Assembly (NCBI GenBank): GCA_903939115.1
Contig: CAJAFV010000056.1
Span: 1-64,000 of the forward strand
Direction: 5' to 3'
DNA length: 64,000 nt
DNA from: an uncultured Geobacteraceae bacterium
GTDB taxonomy: Bacteria > Desulfobacterota > Desulfuromonadia > Geobacterales > Pseudopelobacteraceae
Made by a program: the position numbers and the translations under genes. A model generated the notes under the pieces. That model made no database searches. It saw nothing but the letters and a program-made list of their open reading frames with translations, and was not told where the DNA came from. Each line of letters begins with the position of its first letter. The first letter of the stretch is position 1. Shown in pieces: positions 9,855 through 17,458 of this stretch.

Positions 9855-11578
9855 CTGTGACAACCACATCACCAGTAACAGCCCAGGATCTCCGCCAGCG
9901 TGCCGAGGAATTGTTCCGTACAAGCGAGAGCCACATCCCGGAATCGACCTCACCTGATGAGACCAAACAACTCCTCCACGAACTGAGGGTGCATCAAATA
10001 CAGCTGGAGATGCAGAACGAAGAGCTACGCCGCGCGCAAGCTGATCTGGATGCCTCACAGGCTCGCTACTTTGACCTGTATGATTTGGCACCGATTGGTT
10101 ATCTGACCATCACCGATAACAATATGATTCAAGAGGTTAATCTCGCTGCCGCCACCATGTTTGGTGTTGACAGGAGCGCGCTTGTCAATGAGGGAATCAG
10201 GAAGATACTGCCTAAAGAGAGTCAGCTCATTTTCTATCAGTATCTCAAACAGTACATTGAAGCAAACTCAGCGCAGGAGTGGGAGATGCGCCTGCTGCGT
10301 GCCGATGGTGAACAGTTCTGGGCGCATTTGCAGGTTACTCCGGGGCAGAACGGAGAATGCTGGCTTATTATCAACGATATTTCAGCACGCAAATATGCTG
10401 AAGAGGCTAAGCTCGCACTCGAACAGCAACTTCAACAAGCTCAAAAACTGGAGAGCCTGGGAGTGCTTGCTGGCGGCATTGCCCATGATTTCAACAACAT
10501 TCTGTGTGTAATCATGAGCAATTGTTCTCTGGCACAACTGCGACCGCACATGGCAGGCGAATTTCTCCCCGAGATAGATAAAGCTGCACAACGGGCAGCG
10601 GATCTCTGTCGCCAGATGCTTGCCTATGCAGGGAAATCATTGATGACCATGAAGCAGGTCAAAATAACGGCTCTTGTAGATGATATGATCAAAATGTTGA
10701 AAGCAACCATCAATCAGAATGTGACCATCACAGCAAATTTTTCAGCAGATATACCGTCCATCCGGGGCGATGCCAGTCAGTTACGACAGATTGTCATGAA
10801 TCTGATCATCAACGCATCGGAGGCTATTGGCGAGGAACACGGGGATATACGTGTCTCGCTTGCAGAAACAACGGTTGTTGAAGGGAAATCTGATAAAGAC
10901 CACATCGGCAAGAGTATTCCGGCTGGTCACTATGTCTGCCTGGAAGTGACTGATAACGGCTGTGGCATGGACGATGATACCAGGCGGCGTGTATTTGAGC
11001 CTTTTTATACCACAAAATTTACGGGTCGCGGTCTTGGCATGTCGGCGGTACTCGGTATTATCACTGCCCACAAGGGAGCATTACAACTCACCAGTCAAAA
11101 AGGTACAGGGACACAATTCAAGGTGTATCTGCCTGTTCAGAACGGTGAGTCAGCAGGTGATTCACTACCGCTCGTTTCTTTGGTGCCGTGGCAGGGTAGC
11201 GGTACAATACTGCTGGTCGAGGATGAACCACAGCTACTTATGGTTGCGAAAGCACTTATGCAGGCACTTGGATTCGCCGTTATGGAAGCAGTAAACGGTA
11301 AGGAAGCATTGGAGTTGTATCATAAAAATGCTGAATACATTACTCTGGTTGTGACTGACATCGGTATGCCGATCATGGACGGGTATGAATTATTCAGAAA
11401 ATTAAAAGACATTGCTCCTGAACTTCCGATAATTATCTCCAGTGGCTTTGGCGACACACTCGTTTCTTCACGGATTACAGCGGGAGAGGCTGCAGGATTT
11501 CTGAGCAAGCCGTATGGTTTTGATAATTTGCGGGAGGTACTGAAAACGGTTGTGGAGGGTAGCCTGAAGCAGGCATGA
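9851..11578 (+). CDS. PAS sensor histidine kinase with C-terminal receiver
   Basis: Soluble kinase of 575 residues. The N-terminal paralogous module and PAS (1-185) are followed by a coiled-coil linker, HisKA with GVLAGGIAHDFNN (His212), HATPase_c (N-box MNLIINASEAIG, DNGCGM, TGRGLGM) and a receiver (about 450-573) with D503 in VTDIGMP. The FNN-type H-box followed by a C-terminal receiver is common in NtrB-like hybrid kinases of this lineage. The ATG overlaps the previous stop as ATGA, giving translational coupling. The signal and output partner are unknown; a gene lacking the sensor part lies 400 bases downstream. Confidence 0.93.
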   Translation: MTVTTTSPVTAQDLRQRAEELFRTSESHIPESTSPDETKQLLHELRVHQIQLEMQNEELRRAQADLDASQARYFDLYDLAPIGYLTITDNNMIQEVNLAAATMFGVDRSALVNEGIRKILPKESQLIFYQYLKQYIEANSAQEWEMRLLRADGEQFWAHLQVTPGQNGECWLIINDISARKYAEEAKLALEQQLQQAQKLESLGVLAGGIAHDFNNILCVIMSNCSLAQLRPHMAGEFLPEIDKAAQRAADLCRQMLAYAGKSLMTMKQVKITALVDDMIKMLKATINQNVTITANFSADIPSIRGDASQLRQIVMNLIINASEAIGEEHGDIRVSLAETTVVEGKSDKDHIGKSIPAGHYVCLEVTDNGCGMDDDTRRRVFEPFYTTKFTGRGLGMSAVLGIITAHKGALQLTSQKGTGTQFKVYLPVQNGESAGDSLPLVSLVPWQGSGTILLVEDEPQLLMVAKALMQALGFAVMEAVNGKEALELYHKNAEYITLVVTDIGMPIMDGYELFRKLKDIAPELPIIISSGFGDTLVSSRITAGEAAGFLSKPYGFDNLREVLKTVVEGSLKQA

Positions 11579-11614
11579 GATTAAATCCGGCTTGGCAAAA
11601 GTCAGGAGACTGTT

Positions 11615-11824
11615 ATGGATAATTGTGTAATCCGAAATACTATGAATGCTGAAACACGTGGTCTTTACGGAGTAGCGGAAGGCGTTGTGTATAAAGCGGA
11701 AGATGGTGAACATGAAAAGGATGGTACAACAATTGTGCATCTGACCGCACCGGATGGGACTAAAATTGAAATTCCGGTGAATCTGGTTCTGTTTCTCCCG
11801 GCGTTTTCTAAAAGCTCAAAGTAA
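11615..11824 (+). CDS. Small hypothetical protein, 69 residues
   Basis: Unrecognised small protein. The start at 11615 has a ribosome-binding site (CAGGAGACTGTT). The sequence is polar and acidic in the middle, with alternating hydrophobic and charged residues that suggest a small beta-fold (HLTAPDGTKIEIPVNLVLF near the end). It has no Cys pairs except one isolated Cys, no signal peptide and no membrane helix. It lies between two related kinases and may belong to their operon. The family is unknown to me. Confidence 0.6.
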   Translation: MDNCVIRNTMNAETRGLYGVAEGVVYKAEDGEHEKDGTTIVHLTAPDGTKIEIPVNLVLFLPAFSKSSK

Positions 11825-11990
11825 TTTTCATGATATAAACGTTCGATTTTCAAGATAACGCATTGATTGTATGCAACCGGAATTCGATTTACACAATTAG
11901 ATTGGCAGGCCCCGTGCGAATCTTGCTGCTAAAAACGCACTCGGAATATCCTCTCTACTTCCAACAAAATGTTTCAAATCTTTACATGGG

Positions 11991-13349
11991 ATGGAACAAC
12001 CGCCATCAGGCTGCGTAAGCTGCAGGAGTCTCAGTACTGGTGTTAGTTGTACTGTAGAGATATTCGAACCACATATTGGTAAATATCTCGAAATACGAGC
12101 AATGCCGAGAATGGCAAATGACGGGCGTGTAACCTCATTGATCCATGTAATCAGGGATATCACCGAGCGCAAGCAGGCTGAAGAAGAACGCCAACTGCTT
12201 GAACATCAGTTCCAGCAGTCCCAGAAACTGGAAAGCCTCGGCGTGTTGGCCGGTGGTATCGCCCATGATTTCAACAACATCCTGACGGTCATCACGGGCC
12301 ACTGCTTCATGGTCAGAGAAAACATGCTCCCGGAACAGGAATATAAAGCGGTCTTTCAGAAGATTGAAACTGCCGGGAACCGGGCCGCCGATCTCTGTCG
12401 GCAGATGTTGACCTACGCCGGTAAAAGTCCGATGGAAAAGACGCAGGTCAATCTCTGGCTGCTCGTTGATGAAGTCGTCAAGATGCTGCAGGCGGCAATC
12501 AAGAAGAATGTCACCATCGAGCTCGACTTGAAGCGTGTTGTACCTGAAATAAAGGGCGACACCGGCCAAATTCAACAGATCATAATGAATCTTATCATCA
12601 ACGCCGCCGAGGCGATCGGTGAAAATAGTGGCACCATAAATGTTGCTCTCACAAGAATGCTGGTTAATACTGAGCAAACAGAAACAGATATCTTTGGTAC
12701 GGTCATTCAGCCGGGCGGATACATCTGTCTGGAGGTTGCCGACAACGGTTGCGGGATGGATGAGGAAACGCAGAAGCGGATCTTTGAACCGTTCTTTACC
12801 ACCAAATTCACCGGTCGCGGCCTTGGTATGTCGGCCATACACGGCATTATCAAATCACATGACGGCGCTCTGCAACTGACCAGCAAGCCGGGAGTCGGCA
12901 CGACATTCAAAGTCTTTTTTCCAACACCGAAAACAACCGACAATGCGGAAGCCACTGTAACACCAGTAACTCTAATTGAAAATACAGACGGCACGATTCT
13001 CCTGGTTGAGGATGAGGAGACACTGCGCGTCATGGCAGAAACTCTGTTGGATGCAATGGGTTTTTCAGTCACGACCGCATCAAATGGCAGCGAAGCGCTT
13101 GAAATTTATCGTGAGCGTGGCAGCGAGATTGACGTGATCATGCTGGATCTGATCATGCCGGCGATGGGTGGTATCGAGGCCTATCACGAACTGCGTAAAA
13201 TCAACCCGACCGTCCCGATTATTATCTGCAGCGGCTTCGGAGTGGGACCGGTAGAGGACGTCATCGGAAATGACCCACATGCCGGGTTTGTGCATAAACC
13301 GTACAAACCGGAGAAGTTGCGGGATGTTGTGGTGAGGATGATGGGGTAA
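11991..13349 (+). CDS. 5'-truncated PAS sensor kinase with receiver
   Basis: From ATG 11991 it encodes 452 residues: the C-terminal half of a PAS domain (1-62, ending [11 protein letters not shown]), HisKA with GVLAGGIAHDFNN (His92), HATPase_c (DNGCGM, TGRGLGM) and a receiver (about 335-450, D386 in MLDLIMPAMGG). It is closely related to the kinase at 9851. The same frame stays open upstream to a TAG at 11898-11900, and codons 11913-11990 still read like a PAS core (RANLAAKNALG ... KCFKSLHG). The true gene has therefore lost its 5' end, and ATG 11991 has no good ribosome-binding site. It may be a decaying gene or a sensorless kinase. Confidence 0.75.
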   Translation: MEQPPSGCVSCRSLSTGVSCTVEIFEPHIGKYLEIRAMPRMANDGRVTSLIHVIRDITERKQAEEERQLLEHQFQQSQKLESLGVLAGGIAHDFNNILTVITGHCFMVRENMLPEQEYKAVFQKIETAGNRAADLCRQMLTYAGKSPMEKTQVNLWLLVDEVVKMLQAAIKKNVTIELDLKRVVPEIKGDTGQIQQIIMNLIINAAEAIGENSGTINVALTRMLVNTEQTETDIFGTVIQPGGYICLEVADNGCGMDEETQKRIFEPFFTTKFTGRGLGMSAIHGIIKSHDGALQLTSKPGVGTTFKVFFPTPKTTDNAEATVTPVTLIENTDGTILLVEDEETLRVMAETLLDAMGFSVTTASNGSEALEIYRERGSEIDVIMLDLIMPAMGGIEAYHELRKINPTVPIIICSGFGVGPVEDVIGNDPHAGFVHKPYKPEKLRDVVVRMMG

Positions 13350-13356
13350 CCGACAG

Positions 13357-13734
13357 ATGTCTCCTCATTGCGGGAATGTTGGGGGCACCCCCAAAACCGT
13401 GATAAAGTTCACCCGGAAAGGCGGGCTCGTGGAACCGGGAATATATATCAATCCGTCAGGCAATTATGTACTTGATGCTGTCACGCTGTCGGGCAACATG
13501 CTCAAGTCAATCTGTGACGCATCTGGCAATCTTTACCTATGGGACGGTGACACTTTTGAACATCGGCAGATAATGGACAGGTACAACATACCGGACGAAT
13601 TGTATTGTACAGCTAACTGCTTCTATAAAGACCAAGGCGGGGAACAACAGCTTGCGGAATACGTTGAACAATGGCGGGAGCATATCAAGGGCAAAACCTA
13701 CGTTGACGCGGAGTGGTTACGCCTGTCATCGTAA
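13357..13734 (+). CDS. Hypothetical protein, about 111-125 residues
   Basis: Unrecognised protein with the amino acid mix of a genuine soluble protein (Asp/Glu/Lys/Tyr-rich, no long hydrophobic stretch, three isolated Cys). ATG 13357 lies only seven bases after the kinase stop and has no clear ribosome-binding site. A GTG at 13399 opening MIKFTRKGG is an equally plausible start and would drop the odd first 14 residues. The stop lies in a 10-bp inverted repeat (13724-13733 with 13750-13759). I see no domain I can name. Confidence 0.5.
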   Translation: MSPHCGNVGGTPKTVIKFTRKGGLVEPGIYINPSGNYVLDAVTLSGNMLKSICDASGNLYLWDGDTFEHRQIMDRYNIPDELYCTANCFYKDQGGEQQLAEYVEQWREHIKGKTYVDAEWLRLSS

Positions 13735-13904
13735 CATCCGTAACAAGGGTACGATGACAAATCCGACCCTGGCATCTTCCATTTCAAATGGTTAAGTTTG
13801 GTCATTACTAATTATGGCAATACGGCCCGCCGTATAGCAGAGGAGTAAGGGCGTGTGTCTGATAGTGTCTTTGCGGCGTTGTGCCTGTGTCTGCATTGTC
13901 TCCG
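13735..13904. other. Non-coding stretch between convergent genes
   Basis: Contains the right arm of the inverted repeat TGTCATCGTA/TACGATGACA (13724-13759), which could act as a transcription barrier between the convergent genes, although it lacks a T-run. Nothing else is recognised. Confidence 0.4.
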
Positions 13905-14072
13905 TTACTCATCTACAATCTTCTTCCGCTGCCCGATAGTGACAACATATTCATCCTGCTCATACTTATCGCGGTCACGTTCTGCCCCCCGTTTAGTATC
14001 ATATATTCGAGAAACCATTAGCGGGGTTGTACCAACAGTCTTTACTCCATTCAATATCCACTTGTATGCCAT
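13905..14072 (-). CDS. Tiny hypothetical protein, 55 residues
   Basis: Minus-strand frame starting at ATG 14070-14072 behind a GGGGGC ribosome-binding site, ending with TAA at 13905-13907. The product begins MAYKWILNG and is very charged (KRGAERDRDKYEQDEY in the middle), with a basic end (GQRKKIVDE). This composition is protein-like, whereas the overlapping plus-strand frame is Cys/Ser-rich and looks like a shadow. The function is unknown. Together with the 72-residue frame upstream it resembles a cluster of small accessory or phage-derived genes. Confidence 0.5.
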   Translation of the reverse strand: MAYKWILNGVKTVGTTPLMVSRIYDTKRGAERDRDKYEQDEYVVTIGQRKKIVDE

Positions 14073-14178
14073 AATGCCCCCATAGTAATTTGCTGCCTTA
14101 TATCATTGACCAGCTCCCCTGTCACCTCGCCACACTCGGATGAGGACACGATTTCTTACGGGGGCATAGTGTGGTTAT

Positions 14179-14397
14179 TCAGCACTGGCGTTCTCTCCTA
14201 TCGAGTGGTCTGGCCTTTATCTCATATGCTACACAGAGGAGGATCAATTCATAGTACAGGCGTAGCTGCTCCATACTCGCCCCCGTTTTTCTAAACAGTG
14301 CCGCATTTTTCGGGTTGAGGTGAGGTTTCTCTACTAACAAGGATGACAACCACCCTTCCAATTCGATGTGGCGATTAGTTCTTTTCGGCAGCCTCAT
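14179..14397 (-). CDS. Small hypothetical protein, 72 residues
   Basis: Starts at ATG 14395-14397 with an AAAGG ribosome-binding site, 11 bases after the stop of a truncated frame on the same strand. The product is basic at both ends with an amphipathic helical middle (LEGWLSSLLVEKP, then SMEQLRLYYELILL). No family is recognised. Its position close behind a remnant of another small gene suggests it was once translated from a polycistronic message of tiny genes. Confidence 0.45.
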   Translation of the reverse strand: MRLPKRTNRHIELEGWLSSLLVEKPHLNPKNAALFRKTGASMEQLRLYYELILLCVAYEIKARPLDRRERQC

Positions 14398-14408
14398 CGT
14401 GCAACCTT

Positions 14409-14531
14409 TCAACTGACAATGTCATGCAGTGCCTCTGCCATCTCTACAATAACTTCATCACTGAACCCTGCGACTCGTAGCGCATCAGAAAGGACGAATG
14501 CAACCTGTGTGGGTGGTGTTAATCGCCGATC
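14409..14531 (-). pseudogene. C-terminal remnant of small-protein gene overlapping ihfA
   Basis: A frame open from 14531 to TGA 14409-14411 on the minus strand, one frame off from ihfA, encodes a 40-residue tail containing TQVAFVLSDALRVAGFSDEV and ending EALHDIVS. It matches the C-terminal half of the 51-residue protein at 37242-37397 (VQVAF-L-x-x-x-L-x-x-AGF-x-D-x-x-I-x-E-x-x-x-AL-x-DIV). There is no start codon, because its 5' part was replaced by the 3' end of ihfA. I read this as a recombination scar. Confidence 0.6.
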
Positions 14532-14787
14532 TCAGCAGCGTACTCGGCTTAAACGACAAAATCCGCCGTGCCTCGATGGTAATAGTCTCGCCGGTCTGCG
14601 GATTCCGACCACGTCGATCTTTCTTCTGCTTGACCTCAAATTTGCCGAATCCGGCGATCTTCACATTCTCACCGCTCTCGAGAGTTGTCTTCAAAAGTTC
14701 AAACACCGATTCAACCAGATCTTGCGAATCTTTCCTCTTCCCTCCAATGCGATTCATAACTTTTTCGATGATATCTGCTTTTGTCAT
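14485..14787 (-). CDS. ihfA: Integration host factor alpha subunit
   Basis: DNA-bending protein of the HU/IHF family, 100 residues. It starts MTKADIIEKV and has the beta-arm signature GRNPQTGETITIEARR with the DNA-intercalating Pro, followed by FKPSTLLRSAIN, typical of IHF-alpha. GGAGGACTCC precedes ATG 14787 as ribosome-binding site. The last residues (after SAIN) are encoded by sequence belonging to a different, out-of-frame gene remnant, so the native C-terminus seems to have been replaced. IHF works as a heterodimer with IhfB in recombination and sigma-54 promoter activation; the beta subunit is not in this window. Confidence 0.88.
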   Translation of the reverse strand: MTKADIIEKVMNRIGGKRKDSQDLVESVFELLKTTLESGENVKIAGFGKFEVKQKKDRRGRNPQTGETITIEARRILSFKPSTLLRSAINTTHTGCIRPF

Positions 14788-14910
14788 ACGAGTGGAGTCC
14801 TCCAGAAAATGTTTCCATAGATGTGATTTTATATTGAGCGCAGTAAGTGGCAGATATTTTGAGTGATTACAACAGAAGACGGATGTGGGCTAAACGGAAT
14901 TGACAATCAG

Positions 14911-14986
14911 CGCACATAGCGGTCAAAATGCGATTCACCAGACGATCCCTGGAAGTCTTTTGTCGATGTCGATGTTACTATGTGCG
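14911..14986. repeat. Inverted repeat CGCACATAG...CTATGTGCG
   Basis: A perfect 9-bp inverted repeat at 14911-14919 and 14978-14986 is separated by 58 bases. It lies in a gene-free 219-bp stretch between ihfA and the divergent methyltransferase. It may be the fused ends of a deleted insertion sequence, or an operator. No target-site duplication was identified. Confidence 0.5.
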
Positions 14987-15006
14987 GATATGCCGACGAG
15001 CGCTGA

Positions 15007-15567
15007 GTGAACCCTGGATGTCGTCAAGACGGTCTCGGGTTTTCCAAATCACTGTTTGCCACCGCTTGGGCAAAAAAGGTTCTTCATGGCGCTGATCGCA
15101 AGGGGTACCGCCTGTTCTACAATAGTGCCTCTTTGGTCATGTTTGGGTGGGTCATGTCTGTCTATCGGAATTCAGAAGTGCTTTATTTTGTACCCGGCGT
15201 GTGGAGCCTCGTCATGTATCTGTTGCAAGTTGCCGTCGCGATGATACTGGTGAGTTGCCTTAGACAAACAGGAGTTGGGGATTTTATCGGCTTTACCAAA
15301 AACACAACCAGCTCATTTACAAATACAGGATGGTACTCGATTGTACGCCACCCGCTCTATTTCTTTTCAATCCTTTTCATGGTGCTGAATCCCGTTATGA
15401 CCTATCAATGGTTAATGCTAACCATCATGAGTATTGTCTATTTCATTATTGGCAGCTTGATAGAGGAAAGACGGCTTGCGGAAGAGTTTGGTGAAGCATA
15501 CCGGCAGTACCGGCGGCAAGTCCCTTTCATCATACCCAATAGTACATCGCTATTATCAAGACGCTGA
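15007..15567 (+). CDS. Membrane methyltransferase, isoprenylcysteine/phospholipid methyltransferase family
   Basis: Integral membrane protein of 186 residues with about four hydrophobic segments and the family C-terminal signature: GWYSIVRHPLYF, then EERRLAEEFGEAYRQYRR (the SAM-binding RHP and the E/E-Y-R motif). The family methylates lipids or isoprenylated or thiol groups at the membrane; the substrate is unknown. GTG at 15007 has only a weak ribosome-binding site. Residues 12-40 align with the end of the first helix of the family, so the N-terminus looks shortened, possibly by the rearrangement marked by the inverted repeat just upstream. Confidence 0.75.
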   Translation: MNPGCRQDGLGFSKSLFATAWAKKVLHGADRKGYRLFYNSASLVMFGWVMSVYRNSEVLYFVPGVWSLVMYLLQVAVAMILVSCLRQTGVGDFIGFTKNTTSSFTNTGWYSIVRHPLYFFSILFMVLNPVMTYQWLMLTIMSIVYFIIGSLIEERRLAEEFGEAYRQYRRQVPFIIPNSTSLLSRR

Positions 15568-15577
15568 GAGAATAAAA

Positions 15578-16411
15578 ATGACAATGGGTAAAAACACGAA
15601 TCTTTACAACCAAGCAAAATTTGCAGCAGAATCTCTTATGCGACACTACCGAAAAGGCGCATATCGAGTGATCAGATTCATTATATTATTGCTTTTCATC
15701 AACCTGATAGCAGCATGCGGCAGCCATGAGAAGCACGCGTATCGACCAGACTCACCGGGCCCAAGCAAAGTACAGAAACCATATACCATAAACGGCGAGC
15801 GATACGAGCCGCTTTCCAGTCATGAGGGATTCGTTCAGGCAGGGATTGCCAGTTGGTACGGCAGTGATTTCCACGGCAAGAAGACAAGCAACGGCGAAAC
15901 GTACGATATGTATGCAATGACTGCGGCACACAAGACGCTGCCTTTAGGCGTATACGTGAAAGTCAGCAATAGGAACAACGGTCGTGACACTGTAGTGCGG
16001 ATAAACGACCGTGGCCCTTTTGTGTCAGGCCGAATCATTGATCTTTCCTATTCCGCTGCCAAAGATCTCAGAGTTGTTGAGGGCGGAACTGCGCCGGTAA
16101 AGATAGAAGCACTCGGATACCTGGATGACACGGTCAAAGGCAAAACGACGTACCACCCCCCGGCTAGCTATGACAAGGGCTCGTTCGGTATTCAGGTAGG
16201 TGCCTTCGGCACTATGGAAAACGCTCAAAGGATGGCTGACAGCGTTAAGAAGCGCTACGGGGCAGCAGTCATACAAGAGGCTGTTGTTAATGGCACCCGA
16301 TATTACAGGGTCAGGGCCGGAAACTATGCATCGCTGAAAGAAGCTGAACAGGTACGGGAGCGATCGTCGGACAAAGTGATCGTGGGAGGATTCGTGGTCG
16401 CCCTGGATTGA
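15578..16411 (+). CDS. rlpA: Septal ring lytic transglycosylase RlpA-like lipoprotein
   Basis: Envelope lipoprotein acting on peptidoglycan. It has a hydrophobic signal ending in the lipobox INLIAAC, a double-psi beta-barrel RlpA domain (GIASWYGSDFHGKKTSNGE ... RINDRGPFVSGRIIDLSYSA), and a C-terminal SPOR domain (GSFGIQVGAFGTMENAQ ... YRVRAGNY) that binds denuded glycan at the septum. ATG 15578 gives 277 residues but a 30-residue stretch before the hydrophobic core. GTG 15668 would give a compact lipoprotein signal and may be the true start. It follows the methyltransferase by 10 bases. Confidence 0.88.
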   Translation: MTMGKNTNLYNQAKFAAESLMRHYRKGAYRVIRFIILLLFINLIAACGSHEKHAYRPDSPGPSKVQKPYTINGERYEPLSSHEGFVQAGIASWYGSDFHGKKTSNGETYDMYAMTAAHKTLPLGVYVKVSNRNNGRDTVVRINDRGPFVSGRIIDLSYSAAKDLRVVEGGTAPVKIEALGYLDDTVKGKTTYHPPASYDKGSFGIQVGAFGTMENAQRMADSVKKRYGAAVIQEAVVNGTRYYRVRAGNYASLKEAEQVRERSSDKVIVGGFVVALD

Positions 16412-16502
16412 GTGTGAGAGCATTAACGGTTGATGAATTGAATAGTGGACTTTAACTGTTTTACCGTATATATACCTGAAAAATATCGTTAAAGGAGGTT
16501 TT

Positions 16503-16823
16503 ATGAACAAATCGGAACTGGTAGCAAAAATTGCAGAAGGTGCTGAGTTGACCAAGGTGCAGGCGGAGAAGGCGCTTAATAGCTTCATTGCCGCAACTAC
16601 CGCTGCACTCAAGGCCGGGGACAAAATTGCGCTTGTCGGATTTGGCACTTTTAGTGCGGTTACCCGTGCAGCCCGAACCGGCAGAAACCCACAGACCGGC
16701 AAGCCACTGAAGATCGCTGAAAAGACTAATGGTAAGTTTTCTCCAGGCAAGGCTCTCAAAGATCTGAATGCCAAACCGGTAAAAGCAGCCAAAGCAGCAA
16801 AAGCTCCAGCCAAGAAAAAATAG
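16503..16823 (+). CDS. HU family DNA-binding protein with Lys/Ala tail
   Basis: Histone-like DNA-bending protein of 106 residues. It has a typical HU core (MNKSELVAKIAEGAELTK, GFGTFSAVTRAARTGRNPQTG, FSPGKALKDLN) followed by a Lys/Ala/Pro extension (KAAKAAKAPAKKK) that resembles eukaryotic H1-like tails and adds non-specific DNA binding. There is a strong ribosome-binding site, AAAGGAGG. It is one of three HU/IHF genes within 5 kb, the others being ihfA at 14485 and an HU at 19264. Confidence 0.93.
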   Translation: MNKSELVAKIAEGAELTKVQAEKALNSFIAATTAALKAGDKIALVGFGTFSAVTRAARTGRNPQTGKPLKIAEKTNGKFSPGKALKDLNAKPVKAAKAAKAPAKKK

Positions 16824-16828
16824 TTTTC

Positions 16829-16860
16829 AGGGGGGCTCAACCGGAGTCCCCCATCATTTT
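16829..16860 (+). terminator. Putative terminator after HU gene
   Basis: A GC-rich hairpin (GGGGG...CTC/GAG...CCCCC) starts six bases after the HU stop and is followed by ATCATTTTG. The U-tract is short, so efficiency is uncertain. Confidence 0.55.
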
Positions 16861-16905
16861 GTGACGATACATCAAGACTTGGACTAGCCTGAGTAGGAGA
16901 ACACA

Positions 16906-17439
16906 GTGCCAATTCTGAGGCAGATCGCCCAACTGGGACAACCGGTGTTACGGGGGACTATGGAGCATGTAGCCGATCCCAGCACTCCGTCAGTGCAGTC
17001 ACTCATTGACGACATGCTGGCCACCGTTATGGACGCCAACGGCGTGGGCTTGGCCGCTCCCCAGGTATACGAGCCAATCTCTCTCTTTATTCTGGCGTCG
17101 CGCCCAAACCAGCGCTATCCCGATGCGCCAATGATGGAGCCGTTGGCAATAATCAACCCGGAACTACTCTGGAAGTCCGATGAGAAGGAGCAGGGGTGGG
17201 AAGGCTGCCTCAGCATCCCCGGACTGCGTGGTTTTGTTCCTAGGCACCAGCGGATTGGCGTTCGCTACCAGACCAGGGATAGTAAAATGTGGGAGGTTGA
17301 GTATACTGACTTTCTGGCGCGGGTGTTCCAGCACGAATATGACCATGTTCAGGGAATAGTATTCATCGACCGAGTTGCGAGTACGCTCGATCTGATGACG
17401 GAGCAGGAATATCTGAGAATGCAACAAAGCTACACTTGA
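16906..17439 (+). CDS. def: Peptide deformylase
   Basis: Removes the N-formyl group from nascent proteins. It has 177 residues with all three family motifs: GVGLAAPQ (about 47), EGCLSIPG (about 100, Cys metal ligand) and QHEYDHVQG (two His ligands and catalytic Glu). GTG 16906 is supported by a TAGGAGA ribosome-binding site. A fmt gene is not adjacent, unlike the usual def-fmt pair, so this may be a second deformylase copy, but I cannot tell from this window. Confidence 0.95.
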   Translation: MPILRQIAQLGQPVLRGTMEHVADPSTPSVQSLIDDMLATVMDANGVGLAAPQVYEPISLFILASRPNQRYPDAPMMEPLAIINPELLWKSDEKEQGWEGCLSIPGLRGFVPRHQRIGVRYQTRDSKMWEVEYTDFLARVFQHEYDHVQGIVFIDRVASTLDLMTEQEYLRMQQSYT

Positions 17440-17458
17440 TCAACTGCGGGGATGCTCT

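Noticed and set aside
13855-14294. Two plus-strand frames rich in Cys, Ser and Pro
   Set aside because: Composition is typical of antisense shadows, and better frames with ribosome-binding sites lie on the minus strand.
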